From Nocardia ignorata NBRC 108230 (GTDB taxonomy: Bacteria > Actinomycetota > Actinomycetes > Mycobacteriales > Mycobacteriaceae): a stretch of DNA of 64,000 bases. Below are positions 23,811-32,974 of the stretch, piece by piece. Made by a program: the position numbers and the translations under genes. Position 1 is the stretch's first letter. Each line of letters starts with the position of its first letter. The stretch covers positions 496,001 through 560,000 of the forward strand of contig NZ_BDBI01000002.1 of the NCBI RefSeq assembly GCF_001612905.1, given 5' to 3'. The notes under the pieces are model-generated. The model was not told the origin of the DNA and made no database searches. It was given only the letters and a program-made list of their open reading frames with translations.

Positions 23811-24938
23811 GTGCGCATCGTGCAGCTAGCGAATTTCTACGGCCCACGATCCGGTGGGTTGCGCACCGCGCTGCACCACCTGGGGGAAGGGTATGTGGCC
23901 GCCGGGCACGAGGTGGTGCTGATCGTGCCCGGGCCGCGCCGCAGCGAGGAAGTGCTGTCCACCGGCGCTTTGCGAATCACATTGCCGGCGTTCGGTATTC
24001 CGTTCACCGGCGGGTACCGCGCGGCCGACCCGCGGGCGGTGGCCGACGTACTCGCCGGGCTGCGGCCCGATGTGCTCGAGGTGTCCGACCGGCTCACCCT
24101 GCGCGGTTTCGGACGGTGGGCCGGGCGGCGCGGCGTGACCAGCGTGATGATCTCGCACGAACGGCTCGACCGGCTGCTCGGTCAGGTGCTCCCCGGACCA
24201 GCCGCCCGTCGCTGCGCCGACGTGGCCAACCGGCGCACCGCCGACGACTACGACATGGTCGTGTGCACCACCGATTTCGCCCGCGAGGAGTTCCTGCGGA
24301 TCGGTGCCCCCAATGTCGAACTCGTTCCGCTCGGTGTGGACCTCGACCTGTTCAGCCCGCGCAGGCGCGACCGACAGCTTCGTGCCGACCTCGGCGTGGA
24401 CGGTTACCCACTGCTCGTGCACTGCGGGCGGCTGTCGGTGGAGAAACGGGTGGACCGCAGCATCGAGGCGATCGGCGCCCTGCACCGCGCGGGCATGCCG
24501 ACCCGCCTGGTCGTCGCGGGCGACGGCCCCCGCCGCGAAGCCCTCGAACGCCGCGCCCGCACCCTGCCGCCCTTACCCGGCGGCGAACCCGCCGTGCACT
24601 TCACCGGTTTCATCAGCGACCGCGCCGAGGTGGCGACCCTGCTCGCCACCGCCGACGTCTCCCTGGCCCCCGGCCCCCACGAAACCTTCGGTCTCGCCGC
24701 CCTGGAAGCCCTGGCCGCGGGCACCCCCGTGGTGGCCAGCCGCTCCTCGGCCCTGGCCGACATCATCACCGCCGAATGCGGCGCCGTAGCCGCCGACCGT
24801 CCCCGAGCCTTCGCCCGAGCCGTCACCGACGTCCTCGCCATGCCGACCACCGACCGTCGCCAAGCCGCCCGCCACCGCGCCGAACAATTCACCTGGCCCC
24901 GGGCGGTGGCAGGCATGCTCGCGGTCCTGAACCGCTGA
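23811..24938 (+). CDS. GT4 family glycosyltransferase, mannosyltransferase-like (PimC/MgtA group)
   Basis: 375 residues in two Rossmann-like halves. The N-terminus MRIVQLANFYGPRSGGLRT has the acceptor-side Gly-rich loop. The donor half has HCGRLSVEKRVDRS and ends with the EX7E motif (ETFGLAALE). The sequence is closest in style to mycobacterial GDP-mannose-dependent alpha-mannosyltransferases of lipoglycan synthesis (PimC, MgtA). That would place it at the cytosolic membrane face, adding mannose to a glycolipid. Assignment within the group is uncertain. The start is GTG 23811; an overlapping ATG at 23808 is out of frame. It ends 12 bp before the convergent rsmI. Confidence 0.8.
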   Translation: MRIVQLANFYGPRSGGLRTALHHLGEGYVAAGHEVVLIVPGPRRSEEVLSTGALRITLPAFGIPFTGGYRAADPRAVADVLAGLRPDVLEVSDRLTLRGFGRWAGRRGVTSVMISHERLDRLLGQVLPGPAARRCADVANRRTADDYDMVVCTTDFAREEFLRIGAPNVELVPLGVDLDLFSPRRRDRQLRADLGVDGYPLLVHCGRLSVEKRVDRSIEAIGALHRAGMPTRLVVAGDGPRREALERRARTLPPLPGGEPAVHFTGFISDRAEVATLLATADVSLAPGPHETFGLAALEALAAGTPVVASRSSALADIITAECGAVAADRPRAFARAVTDVLAMPTTDRRQAARHRAEQFTWPRAVAGMLAVLNR

Positions 24939-24950
24939 CCGCTTCCGTTC

Positions 24951-25778
24951 TCACTCGGCGGAGCGGGCGGCGAGTACGGCGTCGTACAGTTCGCGGCGGG
25001 AGGCGCCCCGGCCTGCCGATACTTCCGCACAGGCGTCTTTGAGGCGCATACCGCTCGCGACGAGGGTTTCCACTTCGTCGACGAGTTGGGCCGGTTCGGC
25101 CGTAACCGGTTGGGCGCCTTCGAGAACCACGGTGATTTCGCCGCGCGCGCCGTCTACCGCCCATTCGGCGAGTTCGCCGAGGGTGCCGCGGACGACCTCT
25201 TCATAGGTTTTGGTGAGTTCGCGGCAGACGGCGGCGCGGCGGTCCGGGCCGAGGACGGTGACGGCGTCGGCGAGGCAGTCGGCGAGGCGGTGGGGTGCTT
25301 CGAAGAAGACGCAGGCGCGTTGTTCGGAAGCCAAGGTGCGCAACCACTCCCGGCGCTGGCCGCCTTTGCGCGGTGCGAAACCGTCGAAGCAGAAACGTTC
25401 GACCGGCAGGCCCGACAGGGCGAGCGCGGTGGTGACGGCCGACGGGCCGGGCAGGCAGGTGACGGGCAGGTCGCGTTCCACCGCGGCGGCCACCAGTCGA
25501 TAACCGGGGTCGCTCACCGACGGCATGCCCGCGTCGGTCACCAGGAGCACCGTGAGCCCGCTCGTGATGTCGTCGAGCAGGGCGGGGATGCGGGCCGTCT
25601 CGACATGGTCGTAGAAGCTGACGACGCGGCCGGTGATCTCCACCCCGAGCGCCTTGGCGAGCGATCTGGTGCGGCGGGTGTCCTCGGCGGCGACCACATC
25701 GGCCGTGCCGAGCGCGTCGCGCAGACGCTGCGACGCATCGCCGATATCGCCCATCGGGGTTGCCGCTAGGACCAACAC
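24951..25778 (-). CDS. rsmI: 16S rRNA (cytidine-1402-2'-O)-methyltransferase RsmI
   Basis: 275 residues from a GTG start. The N-terminal motif LAATPMGDIGDASQRLRDAL and the AEDTRRTRSL signature near residue 31 identify the RsmI branch of the tetrapyrrole-methylase fold. The SAM-binding loop TDAGMPSVSDPGYRLV (near 80) and PGPSAVTTALALSGLP (near 110) are intact. RsmI, with RsmH, modifies C1402 in the ribosomal decoding centre. It is divergent from the protein mannosyltransferase gene across 150 bp, the same pairing I recall for Rv1003c/Rv1002c in mycobacteria. Confidence 0.95.
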   Translation of the reverse strand: MLVLAATPMGDIGDASQRLRDALGTADVVAAEDTRRTRSLAKALGVEITGRVVSFYDHVETARIPALLDDITSGLTVLLVTDAGMPSVSDPGYRLVAAAVERDLPVTCLPGPSAVTTALALSGLPVERFCFDGFAPRKGGQRREWLRTLASEQRACVFFEAPHRLADCLADAVTVLGPDRRAAVCRELTKTYEEVVRGTLGELAEWAVDGARGEITVVLEGAQPVTAEPAQLVDEVETLVASGMRLKDACAEVSAGRGASRRELYDAVLAARSAE

Positions 25779-25928
25779 GGTGGGGTTCCGCCTCTCCGGG
25801 AGTTCGGCCGCAGGCGGTGCGTGCGGCGCGCGGTGCCAGTGGATGGCGCGACGCCCATTCTGTCAGGTGACCCGGTCCCGACCGGTGTCGGCTCGGCCCG
25901 AGTCGGTGGCACCGCCTACGATCGGGGC

Positions 25929-27524
25929 GTGATCCCGGTGACCGAAGCCCGTTCGACGCGCCCGGTGTCGGCCGTGGTGAGCCCGGTGCCGCTGCGACCG
26001 GCCCCCGATTTCGGGCCGCTCGACACCGCGCGGGGCTGGGCGGTCACCCTGGTGCTCACGGTGATCGCGGGCGTCACCCGCTTCCTGAACCTGAACTATC
26101 CCACCGACGCGCGCACACCGGTTTTCGACGAGAAGCACTACGCCCCGCAGGCCTGGCAGATGGTCACCGGCGGCGGAGTCGAGGACAACCCCGCCTACGG
26201 CCTGGTGGTGCACCCCCCGGTCGGCAAACAGTTCATCGCCCTCAGCGAGGCTCTGTTCGGCTACAACGCCTGGGGCTGGCGCGGCACCGCTGCCCTGGCG
26301 GGCACCGTGCTGGTGCTGCTGGTGATCCGGATCGTGCGCCGGATGTCGCGCTCCACCTTGATCGGCGCGTTCGCGGGCATCCTGCTCATCGCCGACGGCC
26401 TGACCTTCGTGTCCTCACGCATCGGCATGCTCGACATCTTCATGGCACTGCTGGTCACCGCCGCGTTCGGCTGCCTGATCGTCGATCGCGACGAGGTGCG
26501 TGAGCGAATGGCCGCCGCCGACCTGGCCGGTCGCGTGGGGCTCACCGACTGGGGACCCCGGCTGGGGGTGCGCTGGTGGCGTTTCGGCGCCGGTGTGCTG
26601 CTCGGTCTGGCCTGTGGAACCAAATGGTCGGGCATCTACTTCATCATGTTCTTCGGGCTGATGAGCGTGGCGTTCGACGTGAGCGCCCGGCGCGCGTACG
26701 GGGTGCGCAGGCCGTGGGTCGGCACGCTGGTGCGCGATGTGGGGCCGGCGCTGTACGCCCTCGTCGTCATTCCGCTCGTGGTGTACCTGTCGTCGTATTG
26801 GGCGTGGTTCGCCAGCGAGACCGGGACCTACCGCCACGCGGTCGGCAATCAGATCGGCACCGGTGGGGCATTCGCGTTCCTGCCCGACGCCCTGCGCTCG
26901 CTCTGGTACTACCAGGGCGAAACCCTGGACTTCCATTCGACTCTCACCAATTCGGCGGGCAATCATCACCCGTGGGAATCCAAGCCGTGGACCTGGCCGA
27001 TGGGTCTGCGCCCGATGCTCTACTACTACGCCGACGGCACCGTCACCGGATGCGGCGAGGCGCAGTGCGTGAAGGCCGTGATGGCCATCGGCACCCCGGC
27101 GCTGTGGTGGCTCGCACTGCCTGCGCTGGGCTGGATGATCTGGCGCAGCGTCACCCGGCGGGACTGGCGGTACGCGGCGGTGCTCGTCGGCTACGGCGCC
27201 GGTCTGCTGCCCTGGTTCCTCACCCTCGACCGGCAGATGTACTTCTTCTACGCCGTCGTGCTCGCCCCGTTCCTCGTGATGGGTGTCGCGCTTGTCCTCG
27301 GCGACATCCTCGGTTCGTCGCGGCCGGTGGGGATACCACGCAGTCCGACGGGCACCTACCTGCCCGCCCCGGTCGACGAGCGCTACGCCCTCGGGCTGCT
27401 GATCGTCTCGATCTACCTGGGCCTGGTGATCGCGAATTTCGTCTGGCTGTGGCCCATTCTCACCGGGATGCCGATCAGCCCCGCCACGTGGCAGGACCAC
27501 CTCTGGTTACCGAGCTGGCGCTGA
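25929..27524 (+). CDS. pmt: polyprenyl-phosphate-mannose protein O-mannosyltransferase
   Basis: 531 residues, close to the roughly 520 of mycobacterial Pmt. GT-C fold with about 11 spans; the catalytic Asp-Glu pair sits in the first outer loop (PVFDEKHYAPQAW near residue 60). Further family motifs are VVHPPVGKQ, GLACGTKWSG and HPWESKPWTWP. The enzyme transfers mannose from polyprenyl-phosphomannose to Ser/Thr of proteins during Sec export. The start is GTG 25929, which gives a short Pro-rich cytosolic N-terminus; an earlier in-frame start at 25821 would add unlike sequence. The gene ends four bases from the convergent GntR gene. Confidence 0.95.
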   Translation: MIPVTEARSTRPVSAVVSPVPLRPAPDFGPLDTARGWAVTLVLTVIAGVTRFLNLNYPTDARTPVFDEKHYAPQAWQMVTGGGVEDNPAYGLVVHPPVGKQFIALSEALFGYNAWGWRGTAALAGTVLVLLVIRIVRRMSRSTLIGAFAGILLIADGLTFVSSRIGMLDIFMALLVTAAFGCLIVDRDEVRERMAAADLAGRVGLTDWGPRLGVRWWRFGAGVLLGLACGTKWSGIYFIMFFGLMSVAFDVSARRAYGVRRPWVGTLVRDVGPALYALVVIPLVVYLSSYWAWFASETGTYRHAVGNQIGTGGAFAFLPDALRSLWYYQGETLDFHSTLTNSAGNHHPWESKPWTWPMGLRPMLYYYADGTVTGCGEAQCVKAVMAIGTPALWWLALPALGWMIWRSVTRRDWRYAAVLVGYGAGLLPWFLTLDRQMYFFYAVVLAPFLVMGVALVLGDILGSSRPVGIPRSPTGTYLPAPVDERYALGLLIVSIYLGLVIANFVWLWPILTGMPISPATWQDHLWLPSWR

Positions 27525-27528
27525 CACC

Positions 27529-27885
27529 TCAGCCGAGCGCACGGTGGACGAAGTCGATGGCGTCGCTGTCGGTGAGGCCGAGCCTGCGGATGGTCGTCAC
27601 GTAGTCGACGGCGGCGCGGCCGGCGATATCGCGGGTGGGGTCGCCCGACGACGCGATGAAAGAGCCCTGGCGGCCACGGGTTTCGAGTACACCGTCGGCC
27701 TCGAGTTCGCGGTAGGCACGGGCGACCGTGTTCGGTGCGATACCGAGGTCGGCGGCCAGCGCCCGCACGGTGGGGATCTTGGTGCCCGCCGTGAGCGTGC
27801 CCGCGCGGACCTGTTCGATCACCGCCATGCGCAACTGTTCGTAGGGCGGCTGGGTGGAATCGGCGGACAGCTCGACGTGGAACAT
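27529..27885 (-). CDS. small GntR family regulator, YtrA type
   Basis: 118 residues. The winged helix occupies residues 10-78 (PYEQLRMAVIEQVRAGTL, VRALAADLGIAPNTVARAY, LEADGVLETRGRQGSFIA). The C-terminus is a short helical dimerisation tail with no ligand-binding domain, as in the YtrA subfamily, which usually represses ABC-transport operons. ATG 27885 shares its A with the stop codon of the upstream arcA gene (TGATG), with GAGGTG as ribosome-binding site, so it is translationally coupled to arcA. No ABC genes adjoin it. Its targets may include the arcA promoter. Confidence 0.85.
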   Translation of the reverse strand: MFHVELSADSTQPPYEQLRMAVIEQVRAGTLTAGTKIPTVRALAADLGIAPNTVARAYRELEADGVLETRGRQGSFIASSGDPTRDIAGRAAVDYVTTIRRLGLTDSDAIDFVHRALG

Positions 27886-29120
27886 CACACCTCGTCTCGG
27901 GACAGCGGGCAGGACATGCATCGGGGGCCGCCGCGCCCGGACCCCAGCTCCGAACCCTGGATGGTGAGCACCTCGATCCCCGCGTCGGTCAGGCGGGAGT
28001 TGGTCATCTCGTTGCGTTCGTAGGCCACGACGACGCCGGGGGCGAGCGCGAGGGTGTTGTTGCCGTCGTCCCACTGCTCGCGTTCGGCGGCGGGTCCGTC
28101 GCGGCCGGTGTCGATCACCCGCAGGGTCGGGATGCCCATCGCGGCGGCAGCGGCGGGCAGGAACGGTTCGGGGCCACTGATGCTGATGCGTTCGGTGTCA
28201 CCACGTCCGGCGAAGCCGTCCTCGCGGCGAATCGTGAACGCCTGCAAGGTTTCCCGGACGCCTGGGTACATCACCACCGCATCGGTGTCGACCATGGTGC
28301 ACACGGTGTCCAGGTGCATGGTCGCGCGGTTCTGGGCGATCGGCACCACCAACACGGTGTGCGCGAGGTCGTCGTCGAAAAGACTGCGCGCCAACGCTTC
28401 CGCGCCGGCGGGGGTGGTTCGCTCGCCCACGCCCACCGCGACGACGCCGGGAGCGAGCAACAGCACATCACCGCCTTCGATGGGGGCCGTGTGTGATTCG
28501 TAGGCCCGGCGCACGCCGAGGAAACGGGGGTGGAAGGCGTAGACGAGGTCGGTGATGGAGGTTTCGCGACTGCGCGCGGGCAGGGCGAGGGAGGTGATCG
28601 CCACCTTGGGACCGACCCAGAACGACGAGTCGCGGGTGAACAGCAGGTTGGGCAGCGGGTCGATGACGAAATCGGCACCGTGATGCATCCGCCGCACCAG
28701 CGACGTGGAGTCGGGACCGAACGGCAGTTCGTCGAAAGTCATTCCCGCCATGAGGATGTCGGCCAGTTCGGGGGCCTCGACCTTACGGAGTTCGGCGGCG
28801 AGCTGGTCGGCGAGATCGTGGCCGAGCCTGCGCGCGTCGACGGCGGCGGAGATGCCCTGGATACGGGCGGCGCCGCTGGTCGCGAGGGTTTCGGTGAGCA
28901 GGTCGGCGAGCAGCAGCACCTCCACGCCGCGCCCGCGCAGGACGGCGGCGAAGGCATCGTGTTCCTCCTGGGCACGTTCCACCCAGGGGATGCCGTCGAA
29001 GAGCAGCTGATCGTTGTTGCTCGGGGTGAGCCTGCGCAGCTCATCGCCGGGCCGGTGCAGCAGCACCGTGCGCAATGTGCCGACCTCGGAGGTGACAGCC
29101 AGGCGCGAGTCCGTTCCCAT
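27885..29120 (-). CDS. arcA: arginine deiminase
   Basis: 411 codons including stop, the usual size for ArcA. The motifs of the guanidine-modifying fold are present: [10 protein letters not shown] near residue 155, [15 protein letters not shown] near 210, [13 protein letters not shown] near 265, and the catalytic Cys in [12 protein letters not shown] at the very end. It hydrolyses arginine to citrulline and ammonia. No ornithine transcarbamylase or carbamate kinase gene is nearby, so this is a stand-alone copy, as in mycobacteria. ATG 29120 has no ribosome-binding site, so the message may be leaderless. It is divergent from soxR; a Sox box lies between them. Confidence 0.93.
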   Translation of the reverse strand: MGTDSRLAVTSEVGTLRTVLLHRPGDELRRLTPSNNDQLLFDGIPWVERAQEEHDAFAAVLRGRGVEVLLLADLLTETLATSGAARIQGISAAVDARRLGHDLADQLAAELRKVEAPELADILMAGMTFDELPFGPDSTSLVRRMHHGADFVIDPLPNLLFTRDSSFWVGPKVAITSLALPARSRETSITDLVYAFHPRFLGVRRAYESHTAPIEGGDVLLLAPGVVAVGVGERTTPAGAEALARSLFDDDLAHTVLVVPIAQNRATMHLDTVCTMVDTDAVVMYPGVRETLQAFTIRREDGFAGRGDTERISISGPEPFLPAAAAAMGIPTLRVIDTGRDGPAAEREQWDDGNNTLALAPGVVVAYERNEMTNSRLTDAGIEVLTIQGSELGSGRGGPRCMSCPLSRDEV

Positions 29121-29200
29121 GCCGAAACCGTAATGCGAGCGGGGCGCGCCTGCCAGGAGGACCCGCACCGAGTCACCCCGTTTTCGTACACCACACAAGT

Positions 29201-29220
29201 ACCTCAAGTATGGTTGAGGT
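29201..29220. promoter_or_regulatory. Sox box (SoxR operator) between soxR and arcA
   Basis: ACCTCAA (29201-29207) and TTGAGGT (29214-29220) are perfect 7-bp arms around GTATGG. This matches the well-known SoxR operator pattern CCTCAAG-N-CTTGAGG in its outer arms. It lies 20 bp before the soxR start, so autoregulation is likely; the divergent arcA start is 80 bp away. Confidence 0.85.
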
Positions 29221-29240
29221 GAAAGCGGGAGGAGACAGGA

Positions 29241-29726
29241 ATGACGACGGCCGATTGGCAAACGAAGGAGCTGACCCCCGGGCAGCTCTCCGAGCGTAGT
29301 GGAGTTGCAGTGTCCGCGTTGCACTTCTACGAACGCGAAGGTCTCATAACGAGTCGTCGAACCAGTGGCAATCAACGCCGCTACGCACGCGAGACGCTGC
29401 GGCGGGTGGCGTTCATCCGCATCTCCCAGCGCGTCGGCATCCCGCTCAGCGATATCCGCTCCGCCCTCGACCGGCTGCCCGAGGGCCGCACACCGACCCG
29501 ACGCGATTGGGAGGCCGTGTCGACCACCTGGCGTGCGGACCTCGACGAACGAATCACCCAGCTCACGCGCCTGCGCGACAATCTCACCGGTTGCATCGGC
29601 TGCGGCTGCCTGTCGCTGGGTTCGTGCAAGCTCGTCAACGAACACGACCGCCTCGGCGCGGAGGGGCCGGGCGCGCGCGTGCTCGACGTACACCTGAACT
29701 GCCCACCGAAAAGTGGCTGCGCCTAG
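29241..29726 (+). CDS. soxR: redox-sensitive MerR-type activator SoxR
   Basis: 161 residues. MerR winged helix at 10-80 ([39 protein letters not shown]), then a dimerisation helix, then the [2Fe-2S] ligands [12 protein letters not shown] (C-x2-C-x-C-x5-C) near residue 117. All four Cys are present, so the cluster should form. SoxR senses redox-cycling compounds and superoxide. AGGAGA supports ATG 29241. A perfect Sox box lies directly upstream. In actinobacteria SoxR usually controls a few export or redox genes rather than a SoxS cascade; no soxS is seen. Confidence 0.95.
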   Translation: MTTADWQTKELTPGQLSERSGVAVSALHFYEREGLITSRRTSGNQRRYARETLRRVAFIRISQRVGIPLSDIRSALDRLPEGRTPTRRDWEAVSTTWRADLDERITQLTRLRDNLTGCIGCGCLSLGSCKLVNEHDRLGAEGPGARVLDVHLNCPPKSGCA

Positions 29727-29758
29727 CCACTGCCGCACGGCTGGGGCATCATCGCGGT

Positions 29759-30511
29759 ATGACTTCACTCGAGACCCGCGCCAAGTCCCTGCTCGCGCTG
29801 CACCGTCCCGGCGACCCGGTGGTCCTGCCGACGGTATGGGACGCCTGGTCGGCGAATGTCGCTGTGAGTGCGGGCTTTTCGGGACTGACGATGGGCAGTC
29901 ACCCGGTCGCGGACTCGATCGGGCGCCCCGATGGTGAGGGGATGAGCTTCGACGAACTGCTCGCGCGTGTCGCGCAGGTGACCGCCTCGGTGGAAGTGCC
30001 GGTGTCGGTCGACATCGAATCCGGGTACGGCCTCGAACCGTTGCAGCTCATCGACGGCCTGCTCGGTGCGGGCGCCGTCGGCCTCAATATCGAGGACACC
30101 GTGCACAGCGAGGGCAAGCGGCTGCGCGAGGCCCAGGAGCACGCCGACCTGGTGCGCGGCCTGCGCGAGGCCGCCGACGCCACCGGCGTGCACGTGGTGG
30201 TCAATGCCCGCACCGACCTGTTCCTGCGTCAGGACGGCGAGGAGGTCGATCGTGTCGACCGCGCCGTCGCCCGCCTGACCCTCGCCGCCGAAGCGGGCGC
30301 CGACGTGCTCTACCCCGTCGGCCGCCACAGCGACGAAACCCTGCGCCGCCTGACCACCGAACTGCCGCGCCCGGTCAACGCGATCGGCCAACCAGGAACT
30401 CCCGCCAAGTCCTATTTCGCCGACCTCGGCGTAGCCCGGATCAGCTTCGGCCCCTTCCTCCAGGCGGCTCTCGCCACCGAAGCGACCCGTCTGCTCGAGA
30501 CCTGGAAGTAG
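29759..30511 (+). CDS. isocitrate lyase/PEP mutase family protein
   Basis: 250 residues, a single TIM barrel. The family metal and substrate motifs are present: [19 protein letters not shown] near residue 25, SVDIESGYG near 85, [15 protein letters not shown] near 110 and VNARTDLFL near 150. The catalytic KKCGH loop of true isocitrate lyase and the NHxxR of 2-methylisocitrate lyase are absent, which places it in the broad 'PEP phosphonomutase-like' group of C-C or P-C bond lyases with unknown substrates. ATG 29759 lacks a ribosome-binding site. It follows soxR by 32 bp and may share its transcript. Confidence 0.88.
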   Translation: MTSLETRAKSLLALHRPGDPVVLPTVWDAWSANVAVSAGFSGLTMGSHPVADSIGRPDGEGMSFDELLARVAQVTASVEVPVSVDIESGYGLEPLQLIDGLLGAGAVGLNIEDTVHSEGKRLREAQEHADLVRGLREAADATGVHVVVNARTDLFLRQDGEEVDRVDRAVARLTLAAEAGADVLYPVGRHSDETLRRLTTELPRPVNAIGQPGTPAKSYFADLGVARISFGPFLQAALATEATRLLETWK

Positions 30512-30547
30512 GTCGCGAATTTTTCGAATTACCGTCCTGCTTGGTCT

Positions 30548-31057
30548 ATGACCAGCACAAATCGCGAGATTCTCAGGAACGGCACCGTCCTGCCGCCAGA
30601 AGATCTGCGTGAACTGCTGGACCTTTCCAGATTCCTTGAACAGCACACCGAGACGGCCGCTCTGCTCGGACCCGACGGAGAACAGATCCCGCTGCCCGCC
30701 GAGGTGTACGAGGTCTTGGTCCAAGTGGTCGGCGCCATGCGGAAGCGCCGGGCCGTCACCATCGCGCCGGTAGAGCAGCGCCTGACCACCCAGCGGGCCG
30801 CGGATCTGCTCGGGATCAGCCGCCCGACGCTGATCGAGTTGCTGGAAGCGGGAAAGCTGCCCTGCGACAAGCCGTCCGGCAGCCGCCACCGGCGACTGCT
30901 GCTCAGCGATGTGCTCGAGTACCAGCAAAGGCGGCGGGCCGAACGCAGCGGTGTGCTCGACCAGTTGGTCAGCGACGCCGAGGACGACGGCCTCTACGAT
31001 CCTCCTCCGGAGGACTATCTCCAAGCGATTCGGGAGGCACGCTCAGCGCGCAGTTGA
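30548..31057 (+). CDS. excisionase-type HTH protein, antitoxin of a PIN module
   Basis: 169 residues. A MerR/excisionase-like helix-turn-helix lies near residues 80-125 (LTTQRAADLLGISRPTLIEL, then SGSRHRRLLLSDVLEYQ). The C-terminus (DDGLYDPPPEDYLQAIREAR) is the sort of tail that wraps the toxin in this antitoxin family. It overlaps the next frame, a remnant PIN-domain toxin, by four bases (TTGA). This is the normal antitoxin-toxin arrangement. The antitoxin looks intact; with a broken toxin it may remain as a plain DNA-binding protein. Confidence 0.8.
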   Translation: MTSTNREILRNGTVLPPEDLRELLDLSRFLEQHTETAALLGPDGEQIPLPAEVYEVLVQVVGAMRKRRAVTIAPVEQRLTTQRAADLLGISRPTLIELLEAGKLPCDKPSGSRHRRLLLSDVLEYQQRRRAERSGVLDQLVSDAEDDGLYDPPPEDYLQAIREARSARS

Positions 31058-31365
31058 CCGAGGAACGGATCGCCCGCCGCGTCGATGGCATGAACGCAGC
31101 TTTCGAGGACGCCTGTGTCAACAACGTCAAGCACTTCCCGGCTGAGGCTCTCGAGCGATGGGGGATCCATGCCATCGCGTCAGACGACTTTCTGCTCGAC
31201 GTGCTCGATCTCAACCCGAGCATGGTACTCTCGAGTCTGATCGAAATGGTTGGTCGGCGGAAGAATCCGCCCGTCACCGTCGATGACATCCCGCGGGCGC
31301 CGGACCTCGAGAACGCTCCTCGATTCGTCCGCGAGATCCGCTCGATCCTCGACGAGGGCATCTGA
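31054..31365 (+). pseudogene. remnant of PIN-domain (VapC-like) toxin
   Basis: The frame of about 103 codons aligns, from family knowledge, with two separated pieces of the PIN toxins that pair with excisionase-type antitoxins. TEERIARRVDGMNAAFEDAC matches the middle helix. NNVKHFPAEALERWGI then HAIASDDFLLDVLDLNP matches the part after the 'TFNLKDFP' strand, up to the C-terminus. Missing are about 45 N-terminal residues with the first catalytic Asp, and about 35 internal residues with the usual 'NHPKDRHVLAAA' acidic segment. It therefore cannot form a complete nuclease active site. The TTG start overlaps the antitoxin stop, so it could still be translated. Confidence 0.7.
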
Positions 31366-31386
31366 CGTTCTGCCCTCAGGTTTCAT

Positions 31387-32952
31387 CTACTCCTTCGGCT
31401 CCACGTACCGGGGAAACACCGGTTCCGGGGCCGGGAGGTCGGTTCCGGGGACGAGGGGGGTGGGGATGTCGGCGAAGGTGCGGGCCTCTTGACCGAGGAG
31501 GTCGAGGATCTTCGCGGCGGAGCCGGGCATCACCGGCTGGACCAGGATCGCGACGATGCGGACCACCTCGAGGGTGACGTAGAGGACCGTCGCCATGCGG
31601 GCCAGGTCTTCCTCGGTGCCCGACTTGCGCAGGGCCCAGGGCGCATTGGCGGAGAAGTAGCGGTTGGTCTCGCCGAGGGTGAGCCAGACGGCTTCCAGGG
31701 CCAGGTGCATCTGCTGGGCGTCGAATTCGGTGCGGCACTTGTCGAGCAGGCCCGCCGCGCGGTCGAGCAGGGCGCGGTCGTCGGCGGTGAATTCGCCCGG
31801 CGTGGGGACCTCGGCGTCGCAGTTCTTGTTGACCATGGTCAGGCTGCGCTGCACCAGGTTGCCGAATTCGTTGGCCAGGTCGCTGTTGATGCGGCCCGCG
31901 ATGGCCTCGTTGCTGTAACTGCCGTCCTGGCCGTAGGAGATCTCACGCAGCAGGAAGAAGCGCACCTGGTCGAGACCGTAGGTGGAGACCAGTTCGAGCG
32001 GGTCGACGATATTGCCCGTCGACTTCGACATCTTCTCGCCCTTGTTGTACAGGAACCCGTGCACGAACACGCGTTCCGGCAGTTCGATGCCCGCCGACAT
32101 CAGGAACGCGGGCCAGTACACCGTGTGGAAGCGGGTGATGTCCTTGCCGATGATGTGCACGTTCGCCGGCCAGAACTTGCGGAACCGCTCGGAGTCGGTA
32201 TCCGGGAAGCCGACGCCGGTCAGGTAATTGGTGAGCGCGTCGACCCACACGTACATCACGTGATCGGGATGGCCGGGCACCGGAACACCCCAGTCGAAGG
32301 TGGTGCGCGAGATCGACAGGTCCTTCAGCCCGGCCTTGACGTAACTCACGATCTCGTTGCGCCGGGTGGCCGGGGCGATGAACTCCGGATGCGTCTCGTA
32401 GAGCTCGAGCAGTTTGTCCTGGTACTGCGAGAGCTTGAAGAAGTAGTTCGACTCCTCGGTCCAGGTGACCGGGGTCTGCGTCTCGGTTGACACGCGGGTG
32501 CCGTCGTCGAGGAGGGTGGTCTCCTCCTCGGTGTAGAACGCCTCGTCGCGCACCGAGTACCAGCCGGAGTAGTTGTCGAGGTAGATGTCGCCGTTGGCGA
32601 GCATGCGCTCCCAGATGGCGACGCTCGCGGCCTTGTGGTCCTCGTCGGTGGTGCGGATGAAACGGTCGAAGGAGACGTCGAGGGCCTTGTCCATGGCCTC
32701 GAACACGTCGGAGTTGCGTGCGGCGAGTTCCTGTACCGGAACGCCTTCGGCGGCCGCGGTCTGCTGCATCTTCTGGCCGTGCACGTCGGTGCCGGTCATG
32801 AAGAAAACGTCGTAGCCGTCGAGACGCTTGAAGCGGGCAAGCGCGTCGGTGGAGATGTACTCGTACGCGTGCCCCATATGCGGTGCACCGTTCGGGTAGG
32901 CGATGGCCGTGGTGATGTAGAAGGCCGGCTGCTGCTCGCTTCGCTCGCTCAT
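31387..32952 (-). CDS. metG: methionyl-tRNA synthetase
   Basis: 521 residues, the short MetRS form without the C-terminal dimerisation domain, as in mycobacteria. Class I signatures are intact: the HIGH-type motif in [12 protein letters not shown] near residue 20 and the KMSKS loop ([17 protein letters not shown]) near residue 300. The anticodon-binding helical domain follows, with conserved FGNLVQRSL and [14 protein letters not shown]. The zinc-binding Cys cluster of the four-Cys forms is not present. ATG 32952 overlaps the leader of divergent tatD, so the two promoters interleave. Confidence 0.97.
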   Translation of the reverse strand: MSERSEQQPAFYITTAIAYPNGAPHMGHAYEYISTDALARFKRLDGYDVFFMTGTDVHGQKMQQTAAAEGVPVQELAARNSDVFEAMDKALDVSFDRFIRTTDEDHKAASVAIWERMLANGDIYLDNYSGWYSVRDEAFYTEEETTLLDDGTRVSTETQTPVTWTEESNYFFKLSQYQDKLLELYETHPEFIAPATRRNEIVSYVKAGLKDLSISRTTFDWGVPVPGHPDHVMYVWVDALTNYLTGVGFPDTDSERFRKFWPANVHIIGKDITRFHTVYWPAFLMSAGIELPERVFVHGFLYNKGEKMSKSTGNIVDPLELVSTYGLDQVRFFLLREISYGQDGSYSNEAIAGRINSDLANEFGNLVQRSLTMVNKNCDAEVPTPGEFTADDRALLDRAAGLLDKCRTEFDAQQMHLALEAVWLTLGETNRYFSANAPWALRKSGTEEDLARMATVLYVTLEVVRIVAILVQPVMPGSAAKILDLLGQEARTFADIPTPLVPGTDLPAPEPVFPRYVEPKE

Positions 32953-32961
32953 GATGGCAAC

Positions 32962-32967
32962 TACTGT
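32962..32967 (+). promoter_or_regulatory. -10 element for leaderless tatD transcript
   Basis: TACTGT (32962-32967), followed seven bases later by GTG 32975, fits the leaderless promoter pattern common in mycobacteria and relatives. There is no ribosome-binding site. Because metG starts at 32952 on the other strand, this element sits just inside the 5' leader of metG. Confidence 0.5.
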
Positions 32968-32974
32968 AATCCGC

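Noticed and set aside
32925-32952. Repeated GCTCGCT units at the metG start
   Set aside because: They encode the Ser-Glu-Arg-rich N-terminus of MetG; there is no evidence of an independent repeat element.
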